DNA of 38,533 nt, taken from NCBI GenBank assembly GCA_051208035.1, contig JBPJFZ010000023.1:1-38533 (forward strand), read 5' to 3'. Numbering within the stretch: the stretch's first letter is position 1; each line of letters starts with the position of its first letter. Both the position numbers and the translations under genes were made by a program. Source of the DNA: JACKOB01 sp024234575. Lineage in GTDB: Bacteria > Pseudomonadota > Gammaproteobacteria > Pseudomonadales > Oleiphilaceae. This document shows, in pieces, positions 17,298-25,034 of the stretch. The notes beneath the pieces were generated by a model. That model worked only from the letters and a program-made list of their open reading frames with translations. It was not told where the DNA came from and did not search any database.

Positions 17298-18287
17298 ATG
17301 AAAGGTGTCATTGTGAACCGTATTTGGATTGCTCTGTTACTATTGGTCATGTGCGGTAGTAATACTTTCTCGTTACCATATGCCACTGCTTCCATAAAAA
17401 AGAAGGAAATCCTTTCCGTAAGTTCCAGCCGTTTTCCCGTTGTTTATACACCGGTCGGTTATTTAGCGGAAAATATACGCATTTCTTTCGGTGACCAGGA
17501 GTTCATCAATTCTGAGGGCCCATCGGATAAACTATCGAAAAAGCAACCCGGAGATACACTACAGCAACTGACCCTTGTTTACGAAGTTAAACCGAATCCG
17601 CCGTACTATCTGGATGAAAAATACATCAATTGGGAAAAACCTGGCATAACGTTAGAAATTCTAAAAATTCTCGAATCCCGGCTGAACATAAAAATTACAT
17701 TTAAACGTTACCCCTGGCGTCGTGCCCTCAGATTTGTGGAGCTGAATCAGGCGGATGGTATCTTTCACGCAAGTTTTATACCTGAGCGTATGGCTTATGG
17801 TGTATATCCGATGAAATTCGGAAAAGTCGATCCTAGTCGAAGGGTCATGAGAAACACCTATGTATTGTATAAGCTTAAAGATTCACCCCTTGAGTGGGAT
17901 GGCGCTCGATTTAGCCATCTAACGGGGGGAATTGGGGCAACATTGGGTTACGCCATCGTGGACGATTTAAGGCGAATGGGTGTATCGGTTGAAGAAGAAA
18001 GGGAGCAATTACTGAATTTGAACAAACTTGTGAAGCGCAGAGTGGAAGGCGTTGCCGCTTTGGCAACTATGATGGATATATATATAGAAAACGATCCGCA
18101 AAAATATGCTGATGTCGTCAAAGTGTCTCTGCCATTAAGCGAAAAAGACTATTATTTAATGCTGTCTCATCAATTTGTAGAACAAAACCCGGCACTCGCA
18201 GAGGCTATATGGGATGGTATAAGAGATATTAGAGAGTCTAAGATCTTTCAGGAGATCGTGAAAAAATATCTTGATGGTAATACTTAG
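17298..18287 (+). CDS. Orphan SBP_bac_3-like solute-binding protein with N-terminal extension
   Basis: The 329-residue product has a signal peptide (NRIWIALLLLVMCGSNTFSLP), then about 75 residues of unknown type, then a family-3 solute-binding domain. Visible parts are LVYEVKPNPPYYLDEKYINW, GITLEILKILESRLNIKITF, KRYPWRRALRFVELNQADGI and ASFIPERMAYGVYP. It ends with FQEIVKKYLDG. The binding pocket resembles the histidine/polar amino-acid class, but the ligand is unknown. No ABC permease or ATPase is nearby. The start is uncertain: the ATG at 17298 gives a direct signal peptide, while an ATG at 17169 with AAGG three bases upstream would put 43 residues before it. A terminator hairpin follows at 18439. 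Confidence 0.75.
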   Translation: MKGVIVNRIWIALLLLVMCGSNTFSLPYATASIKKKEILSVSSSRFPVVYTPVGYLAENIRISFGDQEFINSEGPSDKLSKKQPGDTLQQLTLVYEVKPNPPYYLDEKYINWEKPGITLEILKILESRLNIKITFKRYPWRRALRFVELNQADGIFHASFIPERMAYGVYPMKFGKVDPSRRVMRNTYVLYKLKDSPLEWDGARFSHLTGGIGATLGYAIVDDLRRMGVSVEEEREQLLNLNKLVKRRVEGVAALATMMDIYIENDPQKYADVVKVSLPLSEKDYYLMLSHQFVEQNPALAEAIWDGIRDIRESKIFQEIVKKYLDGNT

Positions 18288-18438
18288 GTAAAAGCTGGTA
18301 CGACATAAACCTTTTTCCAATGCTATAGAATGACTCGCATAGGTTAGCCCGCTAACGCGTCCTTGCATCGAGGGTGAAAATCACCAAGAGAACCGGCATA
18401 TCAAACGGGGTCGGATTGAATTATTTCTGATCAATAAG

Positions 18439-18473
18439 AAAAGCCCTGTCAGTGTTGAGCTGATAGGGCTTTT
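18439..18473 (+). terminator. Rho-independent terminator, twin of 14066-14108
   Basis: AAAAGCCCTGTCAG, loop TGTTGAG, CTGATAGGGCTTTT. Compared with the copy at 14066, a C-G pair has become T-A on both arms, so pairing is kept. It lies about 150 bp after the solute-binding protein gene. Confidence 0.8.
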
Positions 18474-18512
18474 GAATATTCATCTCGAACTCTAGAGAAT
18501 TAAACGTTGATG

Positions 18513-18583
18513 AAAACGTTCGCTTTTAACTCTGCGCGTCCTGTTTATCGGAGCCAACAATGTTCGCTTTATCCCCCAAAGCT
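18513..18583 (+). repeat. Imperfect direct repeat, left copy
   Basis: This 71-bp stretch shares the blocks AAAACGTTCGCTTT, TCCTGTTTATCG, TCGCTTTA and CCAAAGCT, in the same order and nearly the same spacing, with 19745-19815. The two copies flank the AbiE remnant. The 13-mer GCGTCCTGTTTAT inside it is also the first 13 bases of the window. Confidence 0.6.
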
Positions 18584-18626
18584 GGGTTTGGACCTACAAC
18601 CCCTGTCAGACTAATAGTGGTCAGGT

Positions 18627-18672
18627 GTTACTTATTATAGGTACATCTTGACATATACCTATAATAAGTAAC
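18627..18672 (+). promoter_or_regulatory. abiE promoter/operator: perfect 17-bp inverted repeat
   Basis: GTTACTTATTATAGGTA (18627-18643) and TACCTATAATAAGTAAC (18656-18672) are exact inverted repeats around a 12-base spacer containing a consensus -35 box TTGACA (18648-18653). The right arm holds TATAAT. AbiEi antitoxins are known to repress their own operon through inverted repeats at the promoter, so this is the expected operator. The repeat ends ten bases before the antitoxin ATG, implying a very short leader. Confidence 0.7.
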
Positions 18673-18682
18673 AATATGAGGC

Positions 18683-19291
18683 ATGAAATCGAAAACTAAC
18701 TCTCAACGTGTTCTTGATCTCGCGACCACCACAGGTCTGATCCGTAGCCAGGATCTGGATAACATCGGTGTTCCGCGTGTCGTGCTCGCACGAATGGTAA
18801 AACGTGGCCTGCTTACGCGACTTGATCGGGGGCTCTACGCCATCCCTGATCGCTCGATATCAGAGCATGCTAGTTTAGTAGAGGTTTCTCGAAAATACCC
18901 CAAGGCCGTTATATGTTTGCTTTCCGCATTAAGGTTCCACGGCCTAACCACCCAGGCTCCCTATGAGGTCTGGATAGCGATACCCAATAAAGCCCACGCT
19001 CCGTCGATGGATTATCCCGCGCTACGGATTATGCGTTTTTCCGGTGAAGCGCTGACCGCGGGAATTGACACTCACCTGGTGGATGGTGTCGATGTAAAAG
19101 TCACCAATGTGGCCAAAACCGTTGCTGACTGCTTTAAATTTCGCAATAAAATAGGACTGGATGTCGCTCTCGAAGCGCTTAACGAAGCTTGGACCGCGAA
19201 AAGAATGACGATGGATGAGCTTTGGCGCTATGCCCGCGTTTGCCGTGTGGCGAACATCATTCGTCCCTACCTTGAGAGTTTAACTTCATGA
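18683..19291 (+). CDS. abiEi: AbiEi-family antitoxin (type IV toxin-antitoxin)
   Basis: The 202-residue protein has an N-terminal winged-helix domain (VLDLATTTGLIRSQDLDNIG, GVPRVVLARMVKRGLLTRLD, RGLYAIP) and a C-terminal antitoxin domain (KYPKAVICLLSALRFHGLTT, PYEVWIAIPNKAHAP, DVKVTNVAKTVADCFKFRNK). This is the AbiEi layout: DNA-binding autorepressor plus a domain that counteracts the AbiEii nucleotidyltransferase toxin. No good ribosome binding site precedes the ATG, since GAGG is only one base away, so initiation may be leaderless or weak. The gene is intact although its toxin partner is not. It may persist as an orphan immunity or regulatory protein. Confidence 0.9.
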   Translation: MKSKTNSQRVLDLATTTGLIRSQDLDNIGVPRVVLARMVKRGLLTRLDRGLYAIPDRSISEHASLVEVSRKYPKAVICLLSALRFHGLTTQAPYEVWIAIPNKAHAPSMDYPALRIMRFSGEALTAGIDTHLVDGVDVKVTNVAKTVADCFKFRNKIGLDVALEALNEAWTAKRMTMDELWRYARVCRVANIIRPYLESLTS

Positions 19292-19651
19292 GTCACGCTG
19301 GGTATCGCGAACAGTCGAATGAAAGACTATTTTGACCTCTGGGTGTTATCAGAACACGCTGAATTTGATGGGCAGACACTGAGACAAGCGATGGCAGCCA
19401 CATTTGAGCGCAGGAAAACCCCTATTCCAGAGCAAATACCATTCGGACTCACGGCAGGCTTCACAGAAGACACCCAAAAGCAGACGCAGTGGAGGGCGTT
19501 TATGCGAAAGAATAACCTAACTGCTGACGCACTACCCGACATCGCACAAGCATTGACGGTATTTTTAATGCCGGCCGCAAAATGCGCTTTCACCAATACT
19601 GATTTTATCAGTCAATGGAACCCCGGTGGTCCGTGGGAGGAATCAAAATGA
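19292..19651 (+). pseudogene. Truncated AbiEii-family toxin (nucleotidyltransferase lost)
   Basis: The frame reads LGIANSRMKDYFDLWVLSEH (from 19298), then TFERRKTPIPEQIPFG and a C-terminal helical part, matching the C-terminal third of AbiEii toxins. Complete AbiEii proteins are around 300 residues; the N-terminal part with the GS and DxD nucleotidyltransferase motifs is absent. Homology begins right after the antitoxin stop, where intact operons have the toxin start: the TGA at 19289-19291 abuts the remnant. The natural ATG at 19288 now reads into another frame and stops within 16 codons. The simplest explanation is an internal deletion from the toxin start. An ATG at 19319 is in frame but has no ribosome binding site. 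Confidence 0.82.
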
Positions 19652-19740
19652 CAATTGACGTAGCAGTGATGTCCAAAAAACGATATTGGGATCAGACTCC
19701 CGCCCAGACTCGGCAAGCCGGCTACTTCCTTTTTCTATGA
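19648..19740 (+). CDS. Short open frame after abiEii remnant, possibly a gene fragment
   Basis: A 30-codon frame (starts MTIDVAVMSKKRYW) opens with an excellent GGGAGGA six bases before the ATG, and the ATG overlaps the toxin stop as ATGA. Such signals suggest a third operon gene, but it ends after 30 residues just before the right direct repeat. It is perhaps the start of a gene cut by rearrangement. I recognise no family. Confidence 0.3.
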   Translation: MTIDVAVMSKKRYWDQTPAQTRQAGYFLFL

Positions 19741-19744
19741 TTTC

Positions 19745-19815
19745 AAAACGTTCGCTTTGTAACTTTTCCTTCCTGTTTATCGAAGTTGAAAAATAATCGC
19801 TTTAAATCCAAAGCT
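19745..19815 (+). repeat. Imperfect direct repeat, right copy
   Basis: It pairs with 18513-18583 (see there). It lies between the AbiE remnant and the LuxR-type regulator, in a 293-bp gap with no gene except the short frame at 19648. Confidence 0.6.
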
Positions 19816-19944
19816 AGTGCTCATCTGCTAAAAGAGTTAACTACTTTATCACTCTCCCAACGCTGGGAAGACCATTTCGATGAATAGCCATTGGTTGCGA
19901 AGGTGTTTGGTGATTGGCGCCGTTATGTTGATTGCGGGGATAAA

Positions 19945-22716
19945 TCACCGGTTATCGTCGTTTAATATCCCTTGCTCTCTGGCCGTGGCGAGTGCTTGCG
20001 TTCGGTTCTTCACCGCCAGTTTGCTATAAACATTGCTTAAGTGCGCTTTCACTGTACCTTCGGTGATTTGTGTCACTTCGGCAATTTGCCTGTTGGAATA
20101 GCCTTCGTTGATCAGTTTCAATAACTCTAATTCACGGGTGCTCAGTGGGCTGAGTGCAACTGTTGATAAGGAAGCCTTTTTGGTATGTGGATTTGGGTGT
20201 TGCTCGCCTTTTAGAAGCGCCAAAACCTTATTGGCGAATTTTGCTTCGATACGTAATTTGATAGCACCTTCCAACAAAGGGATACAGCTTTCTCCGGTTG
20301 TTAGAAATACCGTTGTAGAGTCGTGTGCAGCGCCCAGCTTAAGCGCTTTTGCAAACGCATGCATTGCTCTGATTTTCTTGCCCTTTAATCCATAAAACGC
20401 GACATCCAGCAGCCAGCTACGAATTTGCCAGACTATTTCGTGGCATTGCTCTGCCCGGTTTCTATACGCTTTTGCTTCTTCCCTAATATCTTTGCCTTGC
20501 ATGACCTGAATCAGTAAGTAAATGCTTGTCTGCTCTTCAAGTGCGACGGGACAAATTGATTGAGAGCGATCTTCACATTGCCGTGCCCACTTTAGAAGTT
20601 CGTCATTATTACCTTTTTGCAAATAGATGATGGCACGTAAACAATTAATGTCGGGTTGAGGGAAGACCCAGTGAGTAAAATTGCGTTGGTAGATGATCTC
20701 CATTGCATCTACCAAACGCATGGCCTCGGCATGTTTGTGCAGGTAGATCAGTGTCAATACCTTCACGAACATGGCAATGATTTGCTCCACCGGCGACAAA
20801 AATCGAAGCTGTTGATCATGAGATTCCAATAACGCTAACGCTGTTTTGGCCTGCCCGTCGGCAATATACATTGTTGCTTTCGAAATATTCAAAAGGACCC
20901 GTATGTTTTTCTGACAATAGTCAGATGGCGTTAGCCATGCCTCTGTTTCTTCAATTAGATCGTTAATTAAATAGTGTTTACCCAGGTGATAGTATATGCC
21001 AGACAATGCCTGTACTGATCGGAGGAGAAAACCAGGGTTGTTATTTGCTTTCGCGTTATCAATGGCGTTTAGAAATGACAGTTCGGCATGCTTAAACTGC
21101 TTTTCGCCGTAATAGTTCAGCCCTTGTGTAAATAACGCATTGGCATAGAGCGGATAGCTTTCTACCCCCGGTATCGCCATTACCTTTGCGATTAAGCTTC
21201 TTGAAAGATTTGCATCTCCTTGTATCCACGCTATCAACGAGCGAAAGTCATAAACAAACGCCATAAATTCATTGATATTATCGGTGGTCAGCAGCCCCAT
21301 ATCCGATCGAGCCGACTCGTGGTCAGCGTCCTTAAGTGAGGCTAAAAGTAGCTCTGCCACTTCCAAATAATGGTTGGTGGTTGTGAGGGTGTTTTTACTG
21401 TGCTCAACGACGGCTTTTAACAGGCAAAGTTTAGGCTGGGTTTTGATAAAGTCTTGCGGAAAATGATCGAGAATAAGCTCGGAAATTGCCAAATCGCTCG
21501 TCAGGGTTAGGTCAACGAGCAGTGCGCCGCTAACGCTGCTTGCCCAATGCCATTCTTCTAGAGGAAATATGTGCTCAAGGGCCTCAAGATACATCCCTTT
21601 TGTTTCAAGCCAGATGCCAGCTTTTCGTCTTAGCTCATTTAGGTCAATGGCTTTAGATATGACTGCCTGCTGAAACAGCCACTCACGAAAAAGGTCATGA
21701 AGGCGGTACCATTTACCACTTTCATCGAGAGGGCTAATAAGCATGTTTAGTTGTTGAAGTGTGGCAATGAAAGCATGCCCATCGCTGCATCCGGTAACCG
21801 CTTCGATCAACTCTGCGCAAAATTTTGGCAAAATAGACATGTTGACTAACGTGTCTTTAATGTCGTGAGGTTGATGACTAAATACTTCATCAAACAAGTA
21901 AGCAGCCAACAACTGCTGGTTTCCTGAAAACGATGCGATAAATGCTGATTGATCGGCCTTATGTTTTAACGCCATGCCCGCCAGCTGAATCGCCGCCACC
22001 CAGCCTTCGGTTTTCGCATACAAAGTTTTCAAATCATCTTCTTCAAGCTTGATTGCTTGTTGGCGCTGCAATAATGCCTGGCAGTTGGCAAGGTTAAAAA
22101 TCAAGTCCGCAGTGGATAACTCGGTGACCTGATGCTTAACCCGTCGGGCTGGCAGATTAAGATGAGGCTCAAATCTTGTGGTAATAATGAATTTAATAAA
22201 GGCGGGGCAGTCTTCAATAAAGCGGTTGAGTTGCTTATGAATTCTGGGGTTTTTGATGGCATGAAAATCGTCTAGCACCAATATTAATTGTTCTGGTGCA
22301 CTCCATGCTCGTGAAGTTTCTATGAGTTCATAGACGAGCAAATCTATACGAGCCTCAATATCTACTGCATTGGCATGCGCGCTAGGTTGCTCTATTAAAC
22401 GATGGAGGACCGTCGTGATTGCTGCTGTAATGCCCCGCCAGAAATGTCCTTCATCGTTGTCTCGTTCATCTAAAGACAACCAGCAATAACGCTTCTTGCT
22501 GTGCAGCAACCATTGGCCGACAAGAGTCGTTTTACCATACCCTGCCGGCGCGCAGACAACAGCAAGCCGCGTGTGTAAGACAGCATCAAGCTGCTCAAGC
22601 GCCGCAGGGCGTTGGACCAGATTGTCGCTCAACCTCGGCATCGTTAGCTTTGTGACAGAATGCATGCGATATGATTTGGCCTTATAAATATTTAACCAAA
22701 CAATATCACAAGGCAT
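19945..22716 (-). CDS. MalT-like large ATP-binding LuxR-family regulator
   Basis: The 923-residue protein has an N-terminal STAND-type ATPase: Walker A APAGYGKTTL at about 56-65, Walker B LILVLDDFHAI at about 142-152, and the sensor segment FIKFIITTRFEPHL. A long TPR-like helical middle follows. The C-terminal LuxR DNA-binding domain reads LSTRELELLKLINEGYSNRQ, then EVTQITEGTVKAHLSNVYSKL. This is the MalT/LAL architecture, in which ATP and an inducer drive oligomerisation and promoter activation. AAGAAGAGA precedes the ATG; a second Met at residue 18 is an alternative start. It lies 53 bp after the DUF6160-like gene on the same strand, so the two probably form an operon. The inducer is unknown. 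Confidence 0.93.
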   Translation of the reverse strand: MPCDIVWLNIYKAKSYRMHSVTKLTMPRLSDNLVQRPAALEQLDAVLHTRLAVVCAPAGYGKTTLVGQWLLHSKKRYCWLSLDERDNDEGHFWRGITAAITTVLHRLIEQPSAHANAVDIEARIDLLVYELIETSRAWSAPEQLILVLDDFHAIKNPRIHKQLNRFIEDCPAFIKFIITTRFEPHLNLPARRVKHQVTELSTADLIFNLANCQALLQRQQAIKLEEDDLKTLYAKTEGWVAAIQLAGMALKHKADQSAFIASFSGNQQLLAAYLFDEVFSHQPHDIKDTLVNMSILPKFCAELIEAVTGCSDGHAFIATLQQLNMLISPLDESGKWYRLHDLFREWLFQQAVISKAIDLNELRRKAGIWLETKGMYLEALEHIFPLEEWHWASSVSGALLVDLTLTSDLAISELILDHFPQDFIKTQPKLCLLKAVVEHSKNTLTTTNHYLEVAELLLASLKDADHESARSDMGLLTTDNINEFMAFVYDFRSLIAWIQGDANLSRSLIAKVMAIPGVESYPLYANALFTQGLNYYGEKQFKHAELSFLNAIDNAKANNNPGFLLRSVQALSGIYYHLGKHYLINDLIEETEAWLTPSDYCQKNIRVLLNISKATMYIADGQAKTALALLESHDQQLRFLSPVEQIIAMFVKVLTLIYLHKHAEAMRLVDAMEIIYQRNFTHWVFPQPDINCLRAIIYLQKGNNDELLKWARQCEDRSQSICPVALEEQTSIYLLIQVMQGKDIREEAKAYRNRAEQCHEIVWQIRSWLLDVAFYGLKGKKIRAMHAFAKALKLGAAHDSTTVFLTTGESCIPLLEGAIKLRIEAKFANKVLALLKGEQHPNPHTKKASLSTVALSPLSTRELELLKLINEGYSNRQIAEVTQITEGTVKAHLSNVYSKLAVKNRTQALATAREQGILNDDNR

Positions 22717-22769
22717 GTTCTCTTCTTAGCCGCATTGTTCAATTATGATAATGACGGCACAAAAACAAA

Positions 22770-23738
22770 TCAGTGACCGTATATCACCATGTCGGCTCGT
22801 GCTGTCAGATCAGTAATATAGATATCACCGATTGGCACCGCCCCGCTATGCAGTCCAAAGGTAATATCGGTCAGGTCAATATCGCCGGAAAAATCGGTTA
22901 TATTGAATTTTAATCCTTTGTCCGCCTCACCAATATCTGCTTGAAAATGGAAGAATGAAACGTTCTCTGGTTCTCCGGAAAGGTTCCAAACTAATTGATC
23001 ATTACCACGAGAGTTGTGCATTTTTATATTCATTTTGGTAGCGATAAAGTCAAACGTGATATTCGTTTCTGACTGCCAGGAATTACTAAAATTGAGATTA
23101 TTTTCGCTGCCATCAATGACGATAGCCGCTGGCCCGTTGACTCCTGATATAACCACATCAGAGGCTAAAACTGTGCCAGAGGCATTGTTGCCAATCAGGT
23201 CGTCACCGGCCACTAAATCACTCCTCCCTAACGCAATACGGTCAACTAATATGCCAAAGTCAGCATGATCACTGTGATCAATTAGTCTGGCCTGAATCAC
23301 TAAATCACCATCCTCTATGATGGGCGTTGTTTGTCCGTGTGATCCTCCGGTATCAACAACTCTCGTAATCTCCCCGCTGCTCAGAGAGACTCCGTCATAC
23401 CCCCATTTAGATGCCAGCTCATCGCCGTCGGTAGACCCGGCAACATCAATGACCCAAGAAAAATTATCCATACCCATGCCCTCGGTGACTGTCTCCCCGC
23501 GAGCTTTCTGAGCCAGGCCAGCACCACCAAAACTAAACCCTGTTAGATACAGGTTACCTGCGTCTTTGTAGTTGATCTCACCAATGTCGATCGCTAGATT
23601 TTTCATATCAATCGTAATACCTGCTTGCCCGGTGAGGTTTGATAAGTCGCCATCTGAAAGCAGTTTTAATTCAGCCTGGGACGAATGTGAGATGACCGCT
23701 AAAGCGGCCAAAAAGGTCATGCGTGTTAGCTTTTTCAT
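22770..23738 (-). CDS. DUF6160-like secreted protein
   Basis: The 322-residue protein has a signal peptide (KKLTRMTFLAALAVISHSSQA) followed by the phrase LKLLSDGDLSNLTGQAGITIDM. This 'SD..LS.VTGQAGI' start is typical of the DUF6160 and FilA-like proteins of gammaproteobacteria. The rest is Asp/Gly/Ser-rich and predicted beta-sandwich, with no cysteines or catalytic signature visible. Some relatives sit in pilus-system clusters (FilA), but no pilus gene is here. It precedes the LuxR-type regulator by 53 bp, so the pair may be a regulator with a surface protein. A weak GCGAGA lies before the ATG. Confidence 0.65.
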   Translation of the reverse strand: MKKLTRMTFLAALAVISHSSQAELKLLSDGDLSNLTGQAGITIDMKNLAIDIGEINYKDAGNLYLTGFSFGGAGLAQKARGETVTEGMGMDNFSWVIDVAGSTDGDELASKWGYDGVSLSSGEITRVVDTGGSHGQTTPIIEDGDLVIQARLIDHSDHADFGILVDRIALGRSDLVAGDDLIGNNASGTVLASDVVISGVNGPAAIVIDGSENNLNFSNSWQSETNITFDFIATKMNIKMHNSRGNDQLVWNLSGEPENVSFFHFQADIGEADKGLKFNITDFSGDIDLTDITFGLHSGAVPIGDIYITDLTARADMVIYGH

Positions 23739-23880
23739 TTTATTATCTCGCTGCGTAACTAGTTCGTTTTGTCTCTCCCTGTTGCCTTGATCTACTCAAT
23801 AGCGTCAAAGGCTGTATGAATGTTAAATACAGTTGGTGGGTGGATATAACTTGCGAAAGTTATAGAACCTGAATTAATAG

Positions 23881-23896
23881 CGTGACACGCGTCACG
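23881..23896. promoter_or_regulatory. Palindrome upstream of the DUF6160-like gene
   Basis: CGTGAC-ACGC-GTCACG is a 6-bp inverted repeat, 143 bp before the gene. On the plus strand it is followed by TTTTT, so it could be a small terminator, but no plus-strand gene precedes it. It may instead be a binding site for the adjacent LuxR-type regulator. This is speculative. Confidence 0.3.
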
Positions 23897-24025
23897 TTTT
23901 TAGGCGTGATCTGTCCGGTTAAAGAAAACAGATTTAGATACAACAGGCAGGTGAGGGCATAGCGCGCCCGATGGGTGCTATCAGATCAGAATAGTTGAAC
24001 GGCTAATGCTGGTTGAAAATCATTA

Positions 24026-24790
24026 CTAATCGATATCGTCAGATGACGGCTCGGTATTGAGAAACTCGTCCACAACCTCTTGAAAACGCCCTTCATTCCG
24101 AAGTCGGCTGACTGTTTGTGAAACCAAGTCCAACTGCTCGATAAAGGGTGATTTCTTCGAAATGGCCATATGTGAGTAAGCGGGGGTGTGATGTTGAAAA
24201 ATGGCGCGACGGAATTTTGCCTTAAGTTGATGCTTGTTAATTTGATACGCAATCGCTGTTGGTGTGCCAATGAAAGTATCCAAACGATTGAGCATTAACA
24301 TTTGCAAAAGTTGCCATTCATCCGACACCGCCTGTTTGTGCAACTGGCTGTCGTTATCAAACCTTTCAAAATAGGCGACACCCCGCACTACGCCAATCTT
24401 CAGCGCTAGTAAGTCGTCATAGGAAGAAATGGCCACGGAGCTATCTGCTGTTACATAAAAGGATTTGGGATCGTCAACGAGATATCCTGGCTCCACAAAC
24501 GCCAGATACTCTTCCCGCTCTGGCCGCTTGAAAACCCCCAGCATGAAATCGGCCTGGCCCTCTTCCATCGTTTTCAAGCATCGGGCCCAAGGGCACGGCT
24601 TTAGCTCATAGGTAAAACCTAATTCCTTTGCCATGAGCTTAACGATGTTGATATCAATACCACTAAGTTTATCGCCTTCCTGAATAACCCAGGGTGGCTC
24701 GGGATTCACAGGAATGCGCAGATGCAGCGTAGCCTCTGATGCAAATGCAGACTGAAAAATTAGCAGTAAAACGATGATGGCAATTCGCAA
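24026..24790 (-). CDS. Orphan SBP_bac_3-type periplasmic solute-binding protein
   Basis: The 254-residue protein has a short signal peptide (RIAIIVLLLIFQSAFA) and a family-3 solute-binding domain: IPVNPEPPWVIQEGDKLSGI, DINIVKLMAKELGFTYELKP, the LKTMEEGQADFMLGVFKRPE stretch and LKIGVVRGVAYFERF. It is closest in style to polar amino-acid binders, but the ligand cannot be deduced. The start is a TTG at 24788-24790 with AGGA six bases upstream; no ATG is available. The gene stands alone, with no transporter partner, and is the third orphan of this family in the window. Confidence 0.87.
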   Translation of the reverse strand: MRIAIIVLLLIFQSAFASEATLHLRIPVNPEPPWVIQEGDKLSGIDINIVKLMAKELGFTYELKPCPWARCLKTMEEGQADFMLGVFKRPEREEYLAFVEPGYLVDDPKSFYVTADSSVAISSYDDLLALKIGVVRGVAYFERFDNDSQLHKQAVSDEWQLLQMLMLNRLDTFIGTPTAIAYQINKHQLKAKFRRAIFQHHTPAYSHMAISKKSPFIEQLDLVSQTVSRLRNEGRFQEVVDEFLNTEPSSDDID

Positions 24791-25034
24791 CGGAAATTCC
24801 TGGTAACGATAAATTGGTGCCTCTTACGTTAAGTTTAGCGCAGTCAGGTATTACGTCCATGCTTGGACGAGATCGTTAAATTGCGTCATCTGTATTTTGC
24901 CAAGAACCAAGGGTAAAAATTTAATTCAGTCAATTATCGTACAGTCGCACATATTGAACATCCAAGGGTGTTATTAGTCGCTCTCTCCCCGTAGTATTCC
25001 CCCGCTGATTTTTACCTGCAAATCGAGATCAAAA

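Larger units (their letters stand above)
18288..18682. other. 395-bp intergenic stretch
   Basis: No gene is seen. It holds a 14-bp palindrome GTTAGC-CC-GCTAAC (18343-18356), the terminator at 18439-18473, the left copy of the 71-bp direct repeat (18513-18583) and the abiE operator (18627-18672). Confidence 0.6.

Noticed and set aside
18343..18356. GTTAGC-CC-GCTAAC as an integron attC core
   Set aside because: The arms do not fit the GTTRRRY / RYYYAAC core sites, and no second core or integrase is present.
19288..19335. 16-codon frame at the natural AbiEii start
   Set aside because: It at first looked like a surviving toxin N-terminus, but the sequence is better explained in the next frame as the C-terminal LGIANSRMKDYFDLW segment.
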